Positions 36,797-45,749 are shown, counted from the stretch's first letter. The stretch: DNA of 64,000 nucleotides from Amazonocrinis nigriterrae CENA67 (GCF_016056305.1 NZ_JAECZC010000002.1:1-64000); one strand, 5' to 3'. Program-made: numbers and translations. The notes: generated by a model from the letters alone, not told the origin.

Positions 36797-37639
36797 TTAC
36801 CAAGGTAAGCGACCTAAATAATTTTTACCTCGCCGTTCTTGCTCTATTTTTAACCGCTGTTGAAGCATTTTATAGATTTCTTTGGCTAAAAGTTCTAAAT
36901 TTTCGTATTCCTCTTGTGAGGTTTCATGAGTAATAGTGACTTCGTTCTGACTGTCTTCTATGTTCTGTACTGATGTAGAACTAGAAGGACTAGAAGATGT
37001 TTGGATAATTTGACTGGAATTATTGGATTTTGGATAATGTATTGCTTGGGGGCTGTAGTGCGATCGCTTAGAATTAAGAGGTTGTACAACTACCCTTGGG
37101 TTATGATCGACTTTGGTAATTTTATCAGCTAATTCAGCAATGCTAGACCATGAATTTGGTGGTTCTTTTGCCGATTTTTTTCGCATCTGCACAGGGGGAA
37201 AAGCAGAAACTGAAATAGAAGTAGATGAATTGCGTGAAGTTGTTTGATTTGCAAAAGTAGATGTGATTAAATCAGACTGTTGAGCCAACGGGCTGAGAGT
37301 TGATATTTTTTGCAAACCTGTAGGTAATTGAGGAATTTCTGTTTGATGGTTCTGATGTTGTGTTTTTGTTTTTGGCTGAACAACAGTAGTTTCTGCTGAT
37401 ACAACTGATGTATTTATTGAGGTATTTGTATTCTTTGTAGTTGATTTATTGGCTGCACCCACTGAAGTCCGATTAACTGAATCACCCAAATTTGATAATA
37501 ATTTAGTACCTAATGGCGACAAAAATTTAGGATTGATGAATTTATGACCCAAAGGTTTTTGAGTATTCAATGAATTTTTCATACTCAAATCTTGGGCTGT
37601 TACTTCTTTTGGAATATTGGCGTTATAATCTGTTGCCAT
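36797..37639 (-). CDS. Low-complexity CIS-associated protein with conserved C-terminal helix
   Basis: This 280-aa protein of unknown function is largely disordered: Ser/Thr/Asn/Gln-rich from about 50 to 235. It ends in an acidic-then-basic helix with YENLELLAKEIYKMLQQRL followed by KIEQERRGKNYLGRLPW (about 245-280). That last motif resembles the end of the 59-aa protein two genes upstream (QVYELMLEDLQHQRERGTNY). It lies 6 bases after the gp19-like gene and about 50 bases before the Cis7-like gene, in one apparent operon. A scaffolding or binding role is a guess from position. Confidence 0.7.
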   Translation of the reverse strand: MATDYNANIPKEVTAQDLSMKNSLNTQKPLGHKFINPKFLSPLGTKLLSNLGDSVNRTSVGAANKSTTKNTNTSINTSVVSAETTVVQPKTKTQHQNHQTEIPQLPTGLQKISTLSPLAQQSDLITSTFANQTTSRNSSTSISVSAFPPVQMRKKSAKEPPNSWSSIAELADKITKVDHNPRVVVQPLNSKRSHYSPQAIHYPKSNNSSQIIQTSSSPSSSTSVQNIEDSQNEVTITHETSQEEYENLELLAKEIYKMLQQRLKIEQERRGKNYLGRLPW

Positions 37640-37645
37640 ATAGTA

Positions 37646-38149
37646 TTAATTACTAGGAAAGTATCCTAAAGCATCACGTCCTGAAAGAATTGACGCACCA
37701 CCAGACCTGGTTTTATCAACTTTTAATCCTTCGTAGGTTAAAGTCAATTCTTCAATAGCAACTGTACTAGAATCTGCACTTAAGCTTGGTGCTTTCCATG
37801 AGATAGGAACAGAACCAATTAGCGTCCAACACTGCATAGTTTCGCCTGCTTGGTTAAAAACTAAAATATTAACGTTGCGGCGTTCTTTGGTACTGCTTAA
37901 AACTTTACTAATCCAATTCCAGAATGTTAAATCGTTGGTAATACCTCGCTTAAGAGTGACATCTGAAAATTCTGCTTGATTTAAAAGTACTCTTTGTTGG
38001 TCATTAACGCCACCTTCAGAAAATTTTTCAGTTTTTATAGTCACACCTAAACCTTGACACTCGGTGAAACAAGCACTGATGTTACTTTCGATTTCTACAT
38101 AAAATCGATTGGCTGTAACATAGTTTAATTCATGGCTAGAATTGGCCAT
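37646..38149 (-). CDS. gp19-like phage tail tube protein (tube-initiator type)
   Basis: This 167-aa protein has the gp19 tail-tube fold pattern: NRFYVEIESNISACFTECQGLGV (about 12-34), LKRGITNDLTFWNWIS and VAIEELTLTYEGLKV at the end. The ECQGL and FWNW features resemble Afp5-like proteins that start the tube rather than the bulk tube proteins encoded at 52.6-53.6 kb. Its ATG overlaps the preceding small gene by one base (TAATG). Confidence 0.88.
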   Translation of the reverse strand: MANSSHELNYVTANRFYVEIESNISACFTECQGLGVTIKTEKFSEGGVNDQQRVLLNQAEFSDVTLKRGITNDLTFWNWISKVLSSTKERRNVNILVFNQAGETMQCWTLIGSVPISWKAPSLSADSSTVAIEELTLTYEGLKVDKTRSGGASILSGRDALGYFPSN

Positions 38150-38328
38150 TATGAATTTAATCTCCTACCATAGTTTGTGCCACGTTCTCTTTGATGTTGC
38201 AAATCTTCAAGCATTAATTCATAAACCTGATCACTGAGCATTAATAGCAGTTGGCGATCGCGCATTACTTTTGCTGCTATCTCTGAGACTGCCTTCAGGT
38301 TATTTTTGGTGACATTAGAATTAGTCAT
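38149..38328 (-). CDS. Small 59-aa CIS-associated protein
   Basis: This frame runs MTNSNVTKNNLKAVSEIAAK and ends RERGTNYGRRLNS. It is predicted to be helical and charged. Its stop codon overlaps the next gene's ATG by one base (TAATG), which supports a real, coupled gene. Its C-terminal half, QVYELMLEDLQHQRERGTNY, resembles the end of the 280-aa protein. I do not know the family's function; small helical proteins at this position in eCIS loci may be assembly factors. Confidence 0.72.
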   Translation of the reverse strand: MTNSNVTKNNLKAVSEIAAKVMRDRQLLLMLSDQVYELMLEDLQHQRERGTNYGRRLNS

Positions 38329-38470
38329 ACAATCAACTAACCAATAAGTTTTATACTTTAATAAAATTGGTATGATTTTATCAACTCACTCTATATAGAG
38401 ACTATTAGCCAAAAGTCTAAGCTAATAAACAATCCTCCCAGTCCCTAATCCCCAGTACCTAGTCACCAGT

Positions 38471-40684
38471 TTAATTTTTAATTTTTTGTAGTGGCACTAA
38501 CCCAGCTTTCTCTAGCAATTTTTGTGCTTCTTCTGTTCTCAGCATCTCAGCAAATTTCTGCCCAATAGGAGGACGACTATTGTCTCCTGGATAAACTACG
38601 ACTATTGGATAACCTAGGGGATAACTTCCTGTTTGAAATACTTGAATATTGGGGTTGTAGCTACCTTTGTCATCACATAAATCTGTATTGGGATCTATTG
38701 GCTTGCCGTTATCTTGAATTAAAGTTTGTACCGCAGATTTATGACCATCTACTACAGCTAAAGGATAAGCAGAACACTGCCCAAAAACTTGACTTAGTGT
38801 GCCAAAACCAATGCTACCAATATCGTTTTCTTCAAAATCTTGCAGTACTTGTTGTAGCATTTTCAATGTGGGAAGTTGAGTGATTTCTACAGTTGGACTA
38901 CTACTATACGTGTTTGTTTGTTGATGCTGAGTCTGTAAGCTTTTAAAAGTAGCGATCGCACTTGCTTCTTGAAGTACCCGTTTTTCAAATACTTCTAATG
39001 CTTCTTGTTGATTTGGTATGTAAAGTTTAACTGGTAAATCTGGTAAATTAGCACCTTTGAACTGCTTCCAATTGGTAATTTTTCCTGTGTATAAATCACG
39101 TAATTGCTCTAAGCTAATTTTGCCATTTAATGCTTTCGGCAGACTGTTGTCTCGTTTGGAATAACTAAAAGCAACAAATACAACTAAACCATCATAGGCA
39201 AATTCTTGATTTCTTAAATCAGGAGTATTTTTTTGAATTAAATTAGTCACAGCAAAATCACTATTTCCTGATTTTACTTGCTCAATTGCTTTTGTAATTG
39301 AATCTTCTGACTGATAATTTAACTCTAACTTTGGTTGGCTATCTTTGAGTTTTTGTTCCAGGGTTTTATTATGTAAGATCAAATTGCTTTGTCCTCTTAT
39401 ATAACTCCAGGTTCCGTTTTTATCAAAAGAATAAGTATATTTCCCTGGAGGAACAGCAGGTACATCTTTCAAACAGCAAACTATCACATTTTCAGATGTA
39501 ACTTTTTGACGTTGAAACTTTTGAATGAAAAACCAAATCAACGAACCCAGCAATATTAAACCAAGGATTCCTAAAATTAGTAAATAAGGACGAAATAATT
39601 TGATTTTTTCATTTTCTTTATTACCTATAATTACTAACTCTTCCCTAGGTGGTAGTGATGGCAGTTGTAACAGTAATTGTCGTGCTTCTTCAGCACTAAC
39701 AAAAGGTTTATCTAACTCTAAAAGTCTAAAAATAAAGGCTTTAAATGCAGGTGTAATTTTTGTCCAATGCTGTTCTTGTTTGGGGTCAAGGGGCTGATGA
39801 TTAAATGAGTTTACAGTACTTCCTGCCAATAGATAAAAAGCAACATGTCCTAAATCTACTAAGTCTTGAGCAAATGTAGGAATTACCGTTTTAGTAGTGG
39901 GCAAATCAAACAAACGTTCCCAAAGTGCTAAATCACTCACATAAATGAAAAATGCTTGATCATCTGCTAAAATCAGTAGACTATCAAGACTAATATTGCC
40001 ATGTGCAATTCCTTGCTGGACTTGACCGGAAGGAAGGCTAAATTTTTGCCCGTGGAGAAATTGCAAGGTTTGTAAAACTTGGCTGAGAAAACGACGCACT
40101 TCGCCCTCTGTCATCGCACCATTAGTAGCAAGATAAGTGCTGAGGGTAGGATATGCATCTTGATTACCGTTAGTCACAAGATAGCAACGTTCTGCAATTG
40201 GATCTGCAACTGCATCCCAAGGCAAATTCAAACGCATATCTTGGATTCTGCCATCTGCGAGACTCAAGCCTGCAACACGTTCAAAAAGTTGTTTTCTGTC
40301 TCTAGTTTCCTGTGGGTTGAAACAAATGTTAGGCAGTAGATATTCTTTAATTACCACTGACTGTTGATCTGCAACCTGAACACCTAAATACAAACGCCCC
40401 ATTCCCCGGTGTCCCAAAAAACTTTCTATGCGATATCGACCACGATACCCCCGAAACTCTGTTTTCAGGGGCAAAATGGTGGGAAAACCACATTGTAAGC
40501 ATTTTTTGGCTGTTGAATCTTGCTCTAATGTTTTTTGCGTCCATTCACAGCCTAAAGTATTACCATCAGAACAGTGATACTTTCTATAAATAAAATCAAC
40601 TCCCAAAGCAACAGGTGGCTGCTGAGTGATAGCTTCTCGTTGCCAAGCTTCTTGAACTATGTGTTTGCCAGTTTCCTTGACCAC
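38471..40684 (-). CDS. Pseudokinase fused to a phosphate-binding-protein-like domain
   Basis: This 737-aa protein has a Cys-containing N-terminal segment (CLQCGFP near 60-70), then a kinase-like domain (about 75-345). One transmembrane helix (about 367-387, LILGILGLILLGSLIWFFI) and a PstS-like periplasmic-binding domain (about 415-735) follow. The beta3 Lys is present (VVIKEY). The HRD loop reads HGNISLDSLLI, so the catalytic Asp is Asn and the Mg-binding Asn is Ser. The DFG region reads SDLALW. It is probably a non-catalytic kinase scaffold. The binding domain shows PstS-family elements (KISLEQLRDLYTGKITNWKQ, GSIGFGTLSQ). A ligand sensed across the membrane could be passed to cytoplasmic partners. 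It lies just upstream of the tube-initiator operon on the same strand, separated by about 140 bases. Confidence 0.85.
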   Translation of the reverse strand: MVKETGKHIVQEAWQREAITQQPPVALGVDFIYRKYHCSDGNTLGCEWTQKTLEQDSTAKKCLQCGFPTILPLKTEFRGYRGRYRIESFLGHRGMGRLYLGVQVADQQSVVIKEYLLPNICFNPQETRDRKQLFERVAGLSLADGRIQDMRLNLPWDAVADPIAERCYLVTNGNQDAYPTLSTYLATNGAMTEGEVRRFLSQVLQTLQFLHGQKFSLPSGQVQQGIAHGNISLDSLLILADDQAFFIYVSDLALWERLFDLPTTKTVIPTFAQDLVDLGHVAFYLLAGSTVNSFNHQPLDPKQEQHWTKITPAFKAFIFRLLELDKPFVSAEEARQLLLQLPSLPPREELVIIGNKENEKIKLFRPYLLILGILGLILLGSLIWFFIQKFQRQKVTSENVIVCCLKDVPAVPPGKYTYSFDKNGTWSYIRGQSNLILHNKTLEQKLKDSQPKLELNYQSEDSITKAIEQVKSGNSDFAVTNLIQKNTPDLRNQEFAYDGLVVFVAFSYSKRDNSLPKALNGKISLEQLRDLYTGKITNWKQFKGANLPDLPVKLYIPNQQEALEVFEKRVLQEASAIATFKSLQTQHQQTNTYSSSPTVEITQLPTLKMLQQVLQDFEENDIGSIGFGTLSQVFGQCSAYPLAVVDGHKSAVQTLIQDNGKPIDPNTDLCDDKGSYNPNIQVFQTGSYPLGYPIVVVYPGDNSRPPIGQKFAEMLRTEEAQKLLEKAGLVPLQKIKN

Positions 40685-40917
40685 GACTGAAACCTTTAGC
40701 GATCGCTTTTATTGCCGCATCCTACACTGAATCTCTGGCTATAGCCATTAGACTTTCCGCTAAAAAGTTAATCATCAGTCAACAGTCAACAGTCATCAGT
40801 CAGATGTTTTGAGTCTAGCAAAATCAAGGCTTTCTGGCTGATTGTGGCGCGATCGCACTGAATGACAGCCACGCTTTGAAGTAACATCAAATTATAAATC
40901 AATTAATCAATAGCAGA
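40685..40917. other. Divergent promoter region between pseudokinase and higBA
   Basis: A 233-base gap between divergent genes. It contains one HIP1 site, GCGATCGC, near 40699 and another near 40850, and the repeat CAGTCAACAGTCAACAGTCAT near 40777 (short tandem units). HigA-type antitoxins usually repress their own promoter, so an operator is expected near 40870-40917, but no palindrome stands out. Confidence 0.4.
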
Positions 40918-41217
40918 ATGCATGTCATCAGTCGTAAAAAACTGCGTGAATTTTGTCAAAAACATGCTGATTCCTGTGATGCAATTAACAACTGGTATAA
41001 GGCTGCAAGTATTGCTACATGGAATAATCTTACTGAGGTACAAGCCGTTTATCCTCAGACCGAAGCTGTTGGTAATTTGACTGTTTTTAATATCAAAGGT
41101 AATAAATATCGTCTAATAGTTGATTTGGTTTACAATGACCAAATAATTTATATCAAATACATTTTGACACACGCAGAATACGATAAGGACGAATGGAAAA
41201 ATGACCCTTACTTTTAA
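40918..41217 (+). CDS. higB: HigB-type toxin (mRNA interferase)
   Basis: This 99-aa RelE-superfamily toxin has the HigB pattern: MHVISRKKLREFCQKHADS at the start, then WYKAASIATWNNLTEVQ. GNKYRLIVDLVYNDQIIYIKYILTHAEYD is split over 60-90, and the chain ends EWKNDPYF. HigB proteins cut mRNA on the ribosome. The antitoxin gene follows and overlaps by 17 bases, the toxin-first order typical of higBA. Confidence 0.92.
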   Translation: MHVISRKKLREFCQKHADSCDAINNWYKAASIATWNNLTEVQAVYPQTEAVGNLTVFNIKGNKYRLIVDLVYNDQIIYIKYILTHAEYDKDEWKNDPYF

Positions 41218-41602
41218 CAGCGATAATTATGCAAGTTTGCTGGTTAAATATCAACCAAAAGTGATTAAAACAGAAGAGGAAAACCAGCAAGCAATTGCAT
41301 TAGCAGAAGAACTTTCTCATCAAGTTAACCGAACTGTGGAAGAGTCAGCATTGTTAGAACTGTTGATTACTCTCATAGAAAAGTATGAAGATGAACAGTA
41401 TCCAATGCAAGAAGCAACGCCGCATTCAATGCTCTTACATCTAATGGAAGCTCGGAGTTTAGAAGCTGCTGACTTAGTGGCAATTCTTGGTTCAAGAGAA
41501 GTAGTTTCCCAAGTCATGAATGGAAAACAAGAAATTACGCAAAACATGGCTAAGGCTTTAGGGCAGTTTTTTCACGTTGATGCTAGTTTGTTTGAGAATT
41601 AA
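41201..41602 (+). CDS. higA: HigA-type antitoxin
   Basis: This 133-aa protein has an N-terminal helical region and a C-terminal helix-turn-helix (about 75-130). The HTH reads LMEARSLEAADLVAILGSREVVSQVMNGKQEI (split) with HVDASLF at the end, as in HigA antitoxins. It should neutralise HigB and repress the operon. Its start lies within the end of higB, so the two are co-translated. Confidence 0.92.
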   Translation: MTLTFNSDNYASLLVKYQPKVIKTEEENQQAIALAEELSHQVNRTVEESALLELLITLIEKYEDEQYPMQEATPHSMLLHLMEARSLEAADLVAILGSREVVSQVMNGKQEITQNMAKALGQFFHVDASLFEN

Positions 41603-41731
41603 GCGATCGCAGTGATAAATTAGAGAGCGATCGCTTTTACTGCCGCATCCTACACTGGTTCTTTAATTAAAGGCATTAGACTTTTCGCTACTCATCCCAA
41701 CTTGCATTTACAGGTAGTAATTATAATCAAC

Positions 41732-41810
41732 AAGATGAGGTAGATGTTACTCCCTTATCGGGAGCATCCCAAATGTGTAAAAACATAATTTGGATGCTCC
41801 ACCTTATCTT
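41732..41810. terminator. Long imperfect hairpin between convergent genes
   Basis: GGAGCATCCCAAATGTG (41761-41777) pairs with CATAATTTGGATGCTCC (41784-41800). Outer arms AAGATGAGGT (41732) and ACCTTATCTT (41801-41810) add to the stem. It lies between the convergent higA and DUF4157 genes and may end transcription from both sides, or may be a small non-autonomous element. Confidence 0.5.
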
Positions 41811-41818
41811 CATCATTT

Positions 41819-44731
41819 CTAAATGCTATTTTTACTAGACACTGCCTCTATATTCTCACGAGAGAAGAGCTTATGTAGATCCTCAAGTTTATTTTTCCAG
41901 CTATCAACAAAAGCTCTACTTCCTTGAATAGTTCCTGGTTTTACGCCTTTTTGGTGACGGTCTTGAATAATTTTTTGTGTTACCCAATTCGCTAAAGCTG
42001 CGGGTATATTTCCATAGTAACTGGCGATTTGCGCTGCAATCATAGTTTGGTCATCGGTGACAAAGTTTGATTCTTCTGTACCGATATAACCTGGCATATA
42101 GTCTCCTTCTGCTTCCACTTGACTACGAATAGGCGTCAACTGATCATTATTGAGTATTGTCGGCGAAGATAAGGTTTCTGTTACCTTTTTCATTTTTTCT
42201 TCTACCTTGGCATTTCTCAATTTCTCAGGTACTTTGTTTCTATCTTTCTGACTATCTAAGTAGTTTAAAATTCTGATTGCTGACCCACCAATGATCTCTA
42301 AAGAGTCGTCTTCAGTACCTAACCCAATAGCTACGTTTTCTTGCAAAGTAATATTTGCAAACTCTTCTACCTCCAGTATCTTCATTGCTTCTTGTAGTAA
42401 AATGTCCCTAGTTTTTTGCCATGTGAAAACCTTGTCAGTACCAAGTATAGTTTTCACACGTTCATATATCCCTTCCCAATAGATATTGTACTTACTGGAA
42501 CGCAGGGATGTTTCAATTGACCCTTGCCAAAAATCCTCACTATCAGGAGCGCCAAAGCGTCCTTGTTTGTCATCTTTCAGTGTTAAATCTTTGGTAGCAC
42601 TTTCGTCAAAAATACCCCAAACTTTTGCTACATCAGGCCCCTGCGCTATGACAAGATAATCCACCAATACTTCCTGCTCTTCTGATACGTCCCAACCAGG
42701 ATTATTCTTCAAAAAATTATCCCCTGCTTGTTTTCGTTGCTCTGCTGCTTTCCACTTGCCAGAGATTTGCATTTTTACGAATCCGGCTGCTGAAATTGTC
42801 CATCCCTTTAAGTAATCGAAAAACAAATTTACTAAGCCTTTCCTATTGATTTTATTACCCATTCCCTCGGCAATAGCAGGCCCACCAGTCACTACCCATT
42901 CGACAACCATTCCCAGTTCGGTCGCTTCGCACGTAGCATCAACTCCTGCGTTCGGCCCAGCTACACCAATAATCAGTGTATGTCCTTTATCTTGGTACTC
43001 TTTATATTCTTTCATGATCACTGATTGAGGATCTTTGAGTTGTCGTTGGAAGGTATCGAGATCCATCACCCGCTTTTTCTCAGTTTCTTTATGTTCTTCA
43101 GTTGTGATTTCCTTTGATAGGGCGTTAAGATTATCAAATTTATGGGGGCCAATACCCAAACCTGAGATTACCTTTAAAGCATAATAATCGTCTTGATCAG
43201 TCTCAATTTTATACCATTTGTTTTCATCTCTGCTAACCTTCTTAATTGTGGTATTTACTGGTTTATTGAAACGTCCCATGACTGTGTTAATATCAGCAGT
43301 CAGTTTTGCTGGGTTTCCCTTAAATGTTTCGTCAGATCCAGATGATTCTTTGGGTAGATTGGTTTGATGGCGTACAGGAGAAGTCATGTGCATCGGGTGG
43401 TTAATAAAATCTATTCCTCGGCTTTCTGGTGATGATGAGTCCCAAGGTTGGATTTTACCAATAATTACTGTTTCTTCTGGGTCTAGAGAACGACCATGAA
43501 CGTTTAAATAATTAGCTATACTAGGCCCTGTGCCAAGTAATGCAGTCTTGAAATAACGTGAGGGTTCGGGCAACTTTTCCTTTTGTTCTTTCCAAACTTC
43601 TTTCTGCTTGTGTGGCTCTTCCTCTATCTTTGTTTTGCCATTTAAGTCGAACTTGATATAATCTTTGATAAAAAAGAGCAAATGTTGGGGATTGTCCAGA
43701 TTAATTTCGCCATAATCTTCTGGACTTAGTTCCATGTAACGTATTTTTTCCAAAAATAAATTTTTTTCGGTTATTGCTTCGTTTATCGTTTGTGAATCTT
43801 GTTCTGACAAAAGTTGTTTGTGTTTGTCTAGCGCTTCTTTAAATTTTGTATATAATAATTTGTCATTTGTGTTCAATCCAGCAAAAGCAATTTTCCTCTG
43901 GATATTTGTGGTAGTGGGAGTTATGGCTGACTTGTCTTGAGTTTGTATGGCTCGCTGCACTGTACTTCCATTCTGCTGCACCACATGGGTCAACTCATGG
44001 GCAATTAACTCTTGTCCACCACGACTTCCAGGGTTATAGGCTCCCTGGCTAAAGAACATATCCTGTCCCGTTGTAAATGCCTTTGCTTGGATTGATTGAT
44101 TCAATCGGTCAGATTGAGAATCAGTGTGAATTTTTACACCGCTGAAGTTAGCCCCAAACGCCTGTTCCATCGGTTTGCGGGCACTCTGCGCTAGTGGCTG
44201 TCCGTTACCCCGTACCCGTTGAATCGATGCTTCTAAATCAGGTGTTGCAGCCATCCCATCGTGAATAGACAAACGCTGCACTATTGGCTTCATTCGCAGT
44301 TCGCCTTCTTCTGGCATTTCCACACGCTGGATTTTACCAAAGAGGGGTTTTATTTGCAGTTCTTTATTTTCTGGTCTTTGTTGACGCTGAATATTTTGAC
44401 TCTCAGGTGCATTAATTTGCTGCACAACATCCTTTGCTACTCTATCCGCTTCTTGCTCATACTTATCCCCTGGCTGACCAATTGTCAGTTTCATCTGAAT
44501 TCGAGGTTGCAGTGGTGGGGTAATATTTCTGGGAGATACAGATATATCTAGAAAGTCACTACTAAACTGTCTTTCTTTGGCTGATTCTGTTTGTAAATCT
44601 GGTGTTTGCTGTTGTGTAACTTCTTCTGCTTGGGGCTGGACGACAAAGCCGCGTGGAGCAAACTGATTAGACACTGGGGTGTCAGAGGATTTAGCAGAAG
44701 TCTGAGCCGTTCTGTGTTGTCTGCTATACAT
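41819..44731 (-). CDS. DUF4157 protein with a predicted dinucleotide-binding domain (CIS cargo candidate)
   Basis: This 970-aa protein has a disordered N-terminal ~150 residues. It continues with a DUF4157 domain (about 155-255) holding FGANFSGVKIHTD and the metalloprotease-like motif HELTH (near residue 243, in AHELTHVVQQ). DUF4157 is strongly associated with extracellular contractile injection systems and often precedes toxic domains. From about residue 390 a second region carries two Gly-rich segments, LLGTGPSIANYL (near 397) and LIIGVAGPNAG (near 580), as in FAD/NAD(P)-binding enzymes. A late NIPAALANW segment resembles the end of flavoprotein monooxygenases. The enzyme class is an inference. 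No signal peptide is visible. It sits inside the CIS locus on the minus strand, with its own promoter region. Confidence 0.78.
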   Translation of the reverse strand: MYSRQHRTAQTSAKSSDTPVSNQFAPRGFVVQPQAEEVTQQQTPDLQTESAKERQFSSDFLDISVSPRNITPPLQPRIQMKLTIGQPGDKYEQEADRVAKDVVQQINAPESQNIQRQQRPENKELQIKPLFGKIQRVEMPEEGELRMKPIVQRLSIHDGMAATPDLEASIQRVRGNGQPLAQSARKPMEQAFGANFSGVKIHTDSQSDRLNQSIQAKAFTTGQDMFFSQGAYNPGSRGGQELIAHELTHVVQQNGSTVQRAIQTQDKSAITPTTTNIQRKIAFAGLNTNDKLLYTKFKEALDKHKQLLSEQDSQTINEAITEKNLFLEKIRYMELSPEDYGEINLDNPQHLLFFIKDYIKFDLNGKTKIEEEPHKQKEVWKEQKEKLPEPSRYFKTALLGTGPSIANYLNVHGRSLDPEETVIIGKIQPWDSSSPESRGIDFINHPMHMTSPVRHQTNLPKESSGSDETFKGNPAKLTADINTVMGRFNKPVNTTIKKVSRDENKWYKIETDQDDYYALKVISGLGIGPHKFDNLNALSKEITTEEHKETEKKRVMDLDTFQRQLKDPQSVIMKEYKEYQDKGHTLIIGVAGPNAGVDATCEATELGMVVEWVVTGGPAIAEGMGNKINRKGLVNLFFDYLKGWTISAAGFVKMQISGKWKAAEQRKQAGDNFLKNNPGWDVSEEQEVLVDYLVIAQGPDVAKVWGIFDESATKDLTLKDDKQGRFGAPDSEDFWQGSIETSLRSSKYNIYWEGIYERVKTILGTDKVFTWQKTRDILLQEAMKILEVEEFANITLQENVAIGLGTEDDSLEIIGGSAIRILNYLDSQKDRNKVPEKLRNAKVEEKMKKVTETLSSPTILNNDQLTPIRSQVEAEGDYMPGYIGTEESNFVTDDQTMIAAQIASYYGNIPAALANWVTQKIIQDRHQKGVKPGTIQGSRAFVDSWKNKLEDLHKLFSRENIEAVSSKNSI

Positions 44732-44964
44732 ATACTTAATTTAGTAGCGGTTGATGTCCAGCAAAAGATGGTAATAAATTTTGCACCATATTAAGGAGAT
44801 CTGCCAACGATCGCCACCATTATTCACAGAATTTAAAGTGGGCGCTCGCTGAATTATTTTTAACCTGGTGAAAAATACTTATTTTTTTAACGTAGACGCG
44901 CTAGCGGCTTGCCGCAGGCTACCGCAGAGGCACAGAGAACTCAGAGTTAAGAAAGTATAAGAAG
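44732..44964. other. Spacer with dispersed repeat fragment
   Basis: A 233-base gap. Position 44890-44935 holds a repeat fragment, GACGCGCTAGCGGCTTGCCGC, related to the GCGTTAGCGA dispersed family. The promoter of the DUF4157 gene probably lies in 44732-44830. Confidence 0.4.
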
Positions 44965-45555
44965 TTACTTCTGTATTTCCATCTTGAGCCAACTAAAAAC
45001 TAAATCTGCCGAAATATCAAGGTTGATATCTTGTAATATTGGTAGGCGATCGCTACCTTGAAATAACTCTGGTTGTTGCCCTGGACGGAAAACCAAAATA
45101 GAGCGATCCTGTGGATCGATTAACCAACCCAGTTGGCAACCATGTTGTAAGCAGTAGAGAATATTGCCAATTACTCGGTTACAACTTTGTTCTGGGGAGA
45201 GAATTTCAATTGTCCAGTCTGGGCAGAGTAAAAAATCGTTGGGCGGTTCTCCATCAGCATCAAATGGAATACGCCTCCAGTAGAAAACTGCTACATCAGG
45301 CACAATTGAGCGGACACCAAAACTACAACGCAACTCTGGAAAAGCATATGCAATCTTTTGGCTTTCCGCTGCATCATTAATACTATTACAGAGCCTCAGT
45401 TGCAATCGGCTATGCTTCCCTTTAGGCATTGGCTTTTGGATAATCTCACCACTGATATATTCGCTTGCCGGCTTAGTTTCTGGGAGCTTGAGAAAATCCT
45501 CTAAGGTCAATACTTGGGAAGTAGCGCCAGTCATAGCTCCTGAATCCTGTAGCAT
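44965..45555 (-). CDS. Uma2 family protein (PD-(D/E)xK-like), paralogue of the 35.5-kb gene
   Basis: This 196-aa Uma2 protein is clearly paralogous to the one at 35522-36085. The shared pattern includes LTLEDFLKLPETKPASEYI, QKPMPKGKHS, ELRCSFGVRSIVPDVAVF and CPDWTIEILSPEQ. The acidic residues (PDVAVF; EILSP) of the nuclease-like fold are present. The usual catalytic Lys position is again altered (NRVIGNILYCLQ). The first ~6 residues before MTGATSQVL may not be translated. No known function; Uma2 genes are numerous in cyanobacteria. Confidence 0.88.
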   Translation of the reverse strand: MLQDSGAMTGATSQVLTLEDFLKLPETKPASEYISGEIIQKPMPKGKHSRLQLRLCNSINDAAESQKIAYAFPELRCSFGVRSIVPDVAVFYWRRIPFDADGEPPNDFLLCPDWTIEILSPEQSCNRVIGNILYCLQHGCQLGWLIDPQDRSILVFRPGQQPELFQGSDRLPILQDINLDISADLVFSWLKMEIQK

Positions 45556-45574
45556 GTGTTTTCAGTCTAACAGT

Positions 45575-45726
45575 ACGTGAGTTCGACGGAATTAAAAAAC
45601 CCCGCTTCCATTCCTCTTTGCTGCAAAAAAAAAGACTTCAAAAGCTCGATTTTTTGTTCTTTACCAAGGATCTTAAAGCCCCTCTCCGCGTCGGAGAGGG
45701 GTTGGGGAGAGGTTCATCGAACTCAC
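45575..45726. mobile_element. MITE-like element, copy 2 (inverted)
   Basis: A 152-base element beginning ACGTGAGTTCGA at 45575 and ending TCGAACTCAC at 45726. It contains CCCCTCTCCGCGTCGGAGAGGGG, the reverse complement of the hairpin in copy 1 at 34416-34566. About 45 bases next to one end are nearly identical between copies, while the rest has diverged. Confidence 0.7.
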
Positions 45727-45749
45727 AGTCATCAGCCATCAGTCATCAA

